A DNA stretch of 6,165 nt. It comes from Nitrospirales bacterium. Its GTDB lineage: Bacteria; Nitrospirota; Nitrospiria; Nitrospirales; UBA8639. The notes under the pieces are model-generated. The model was not told the origin of the DNA. It did no database searches and saw only the letters and a list, made by a program, of their open reading frames with translations. Positions 4,853-6,165 of the stretch are shown piece by piece. Position 1 is the first letter of the stretch. Each line of letters opens with the position of its first letter. The stretch is taken from contig JACDDF010000134.1 in the NCBI GenBank assembly GCA_013817135.1, positions 307 to 6,471 of the forward strand. Reading direction: 5' to 3'. A program made the position numbers and the translations under genes.

Positions 4853-6165
4853 ATGACTGATTCTTTAATTGAAATCGAGCGTGGTGGTTTGACCGATAAA
4901 TCCAGGCGGATTTTTAAAACGATGTTGCTCTTTCCTCCGGAATGGGTTCCCACCGCCCCATATCTTGCCTTGCCCAGTCTGACTGCCGTTCTTCGCTCAT
5001 ATGGCCATGAGGTGATACAGAAAGATGTCAACATCGAAATGTATGACTGGTTTTTTAGTGATACTTTTTTAATCTGGGTCAAGCTTCGAATGGATCAGCA
5101 GCGACGAGGATTGGACGAACGGGAAGCCCGAAATGAATTGACTGATTTTGAACGAGACCGACTAGCCTGTTTGGCATCGCAAGATGCTATAGATGTGATG
5201 GAGTTGGCTGAACGAGCTATTGAAGCCAAAGTCATCGTGAGAGGCGAGGCATTTTATGATGCAGAAAAATTGGAATGGGCCTTAAAAACGTTTAGAGATG
5301 TCATGCAATTTATTTCTGCCGCCTATTTCCCTGCTTCCCTCGTGTTCTATCCCATGGAAAGTAATCTGGGGTATCGCTCGGGAGTCTCGACTGAAGTGTT
5401 AGCATGTCTTGATGACGACCTTGTCAACGTGTATCGGGATGTGTGCCGTCAGTTAGTGCTCCCTGCTATTCAGAAAGAACAACCGGAAGTGATAGGAGTT
5501 TCCGTCGGAACCCAAATGCAACTCTTGGCGGGTATGACCTTTTGCAAAATGATTAAAGAGGAATTCCCTGCCATTCATGTGACGGTGGGTGGCAACGTGA
5601 TTACCCGATTAAAAGATGATCTTCCCAAACGGAAGGAATTTTTTACGCAAGTCTTTGACTCGGCCATTTTGTATGAAGGCGAACATGCGTTGGTTTGGTT
5701 GCTGGAAGCTCTGGCGGGGGAACGAGACTGGGAAAAGGTCCCTAACTTGATGTGGCATCGAGAGGGGGAGGTTCGTGTGAATGATGAAATATATACCGAA
5801 AAGACGACCGCCTTGCCTCTTCCGGATTTTGAGGGATTGCCGTTGGATGCCTATTTTGTCCCAGTTCGAATTTTACCGTACTTGGCCACACGAGGGTGTT
5901 ACTGGGGACGATGTACCTTTTGTGATCATGGACAGGGATATTTCGATCAGTACCGTGGAAAACCCGCGCATGATGTAGTCCGAGAAATCAAAGCATTGAA
6001 AGAGAAGTATCAGGCAGAGCACTTTTTATTTTCAGATGAATCCTATCCTCCCGCATTACTGAAGAAAGTATCGCAATTGTTGATTGAGGAGCAGGTGGGG
6101 ATAAAATGGACGACCTTAATCCGGTTTGAAGAATCATTGCAGGATCCTGCAATATGGAAGCAAGC
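4853..6165 (+). CDS. Cobalamin-binding radical SAM enzyme, second paralogue (3' end outside window)
   Basis: The frame is open from ATG 4853 to the window edge (437 codons plus two bases), preceded by AGGAG at 4838-4842 with a 10-base spacer. It aligns along its whole visible length with the preceding gene, roughly half the residues being identical by eye: MLLFPPEWVPTAPYLALPSL, QKDVNIEMYDW, LAERA, FYDAEKLEWA, NVYRDV, TVGGN, YEGE, and the cluster motif RGCYWGRCTFC with C349, C354 and C357, again CX4CX2C. FSDESYPPALL and TTLIRFEESL follow before the cut. It has the same helical insertion between the two parts of the B12 domain, so the pair arose by duplication of the whole gene. Missing from view are the ESGS and GFPGE parts of the barrel and the C-terminal domain. 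The two products may act on successive steps, as a heterodimer, or on different substrates; the sequence does not decide this. Confidence 0.9.
   Translation, partial: MTDSLIEIERGGLTDKSRRIFKTMLLFPPEWVPTAPYLALPSLTAVLRSYGHEVIQKDVNIEMYDWFFSDTFLIWVKLRMDQQRRGLDEREARNELTDFERDRLACLASQDAIDVMELAERAIEAKVIVRGEAFYDAEKLEWALKTFRDVMQFISAAYFPASLVFYPMESNLGYRSGVSTEVLACLDDDLVNVYRDVCRQLVLPAIQKEQPEVIGVSVGTQMQLLAGMTFCKMIKEEFPAIHVTVGGNVITRLKDDLPKRKEFFTQVFDSAILYEGEHALVWLLEALAGERDWEKVPNLMWHREGEVRVNDEIYTEKTTALPLPDFEGLPLDAYFVPVRILPYLATRGCYWGRCTFCDHGQGYFDQYRGKPAHDVVREIKALKEKYQAEHFLFSDESYPPALLKKVSQLLIEEQVGIKWTTLIRFEESLQDPAIWKQ

Overview
The window comes from a bacterial chromosome of moderate GC content. It carries an accessory-looking region: one transposon copy, a small orphan gene and the start of an operon of cobalamin-type radical SAM enzymes. 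No taxonomic marker gene is present. The tandem B12/radical SAM enzymes, the ISL3 element and the palindromic CCCCGCAGC/GCTGCGGGG-type hairpins would fit an environmental Nitrospirota-like bacterium, but that placement is only an impression.

Layout. Positions 3-80 hold the last 25 codons of an upstream plus-strand gene, followed 9 bases later by a strong hairpin terminator (90-112). A small minus-strand ORF with a signal-peptide-like start (116-391) may converge on that terminator. Positions 392-771 hold no convincing gene, only two hairpins and a two-copy 17-bp tandem repeat. A 1.3-kb ISL3-family insertion sequence (772-2077) follows. Its ends form imperfect inverted repeats, and its transposase is full length except for one in-frame TGA inside the helix-turn-helix region, so this copy is probably inactive as it stands. 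Six bases beyond the IS right end lies the stop codon of a minus-strand hypothetical gene (2084-2596).

That hypothetical gene and a plus-strand operon diverge from an AT-rich intergenic region (2597-2937). The region has a good sigma-70-type promoter on each strand and three copies of the heptamer CCTAGGG. The operon begins with a complete 631-residue B12-binding radical SAM protein (2938-4833). After a 19-base gap comes a second, clearly paralogous protein (4853 onward) that runs off the window. Both carry a cluster motif spaced CX4CX2C instead of the textbook CX3CX2C, and both have the same helical insertion in the cobalamin-binding half.

The most interesting content is this tandem pair of paralogous B12/radical SAM enzymes, co-transcribed and placed back to back with an orphan gene under what looks like shared control. 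The substrate cannot be read from the sequence. The left half of the window is mobile-element and intergenic debris.
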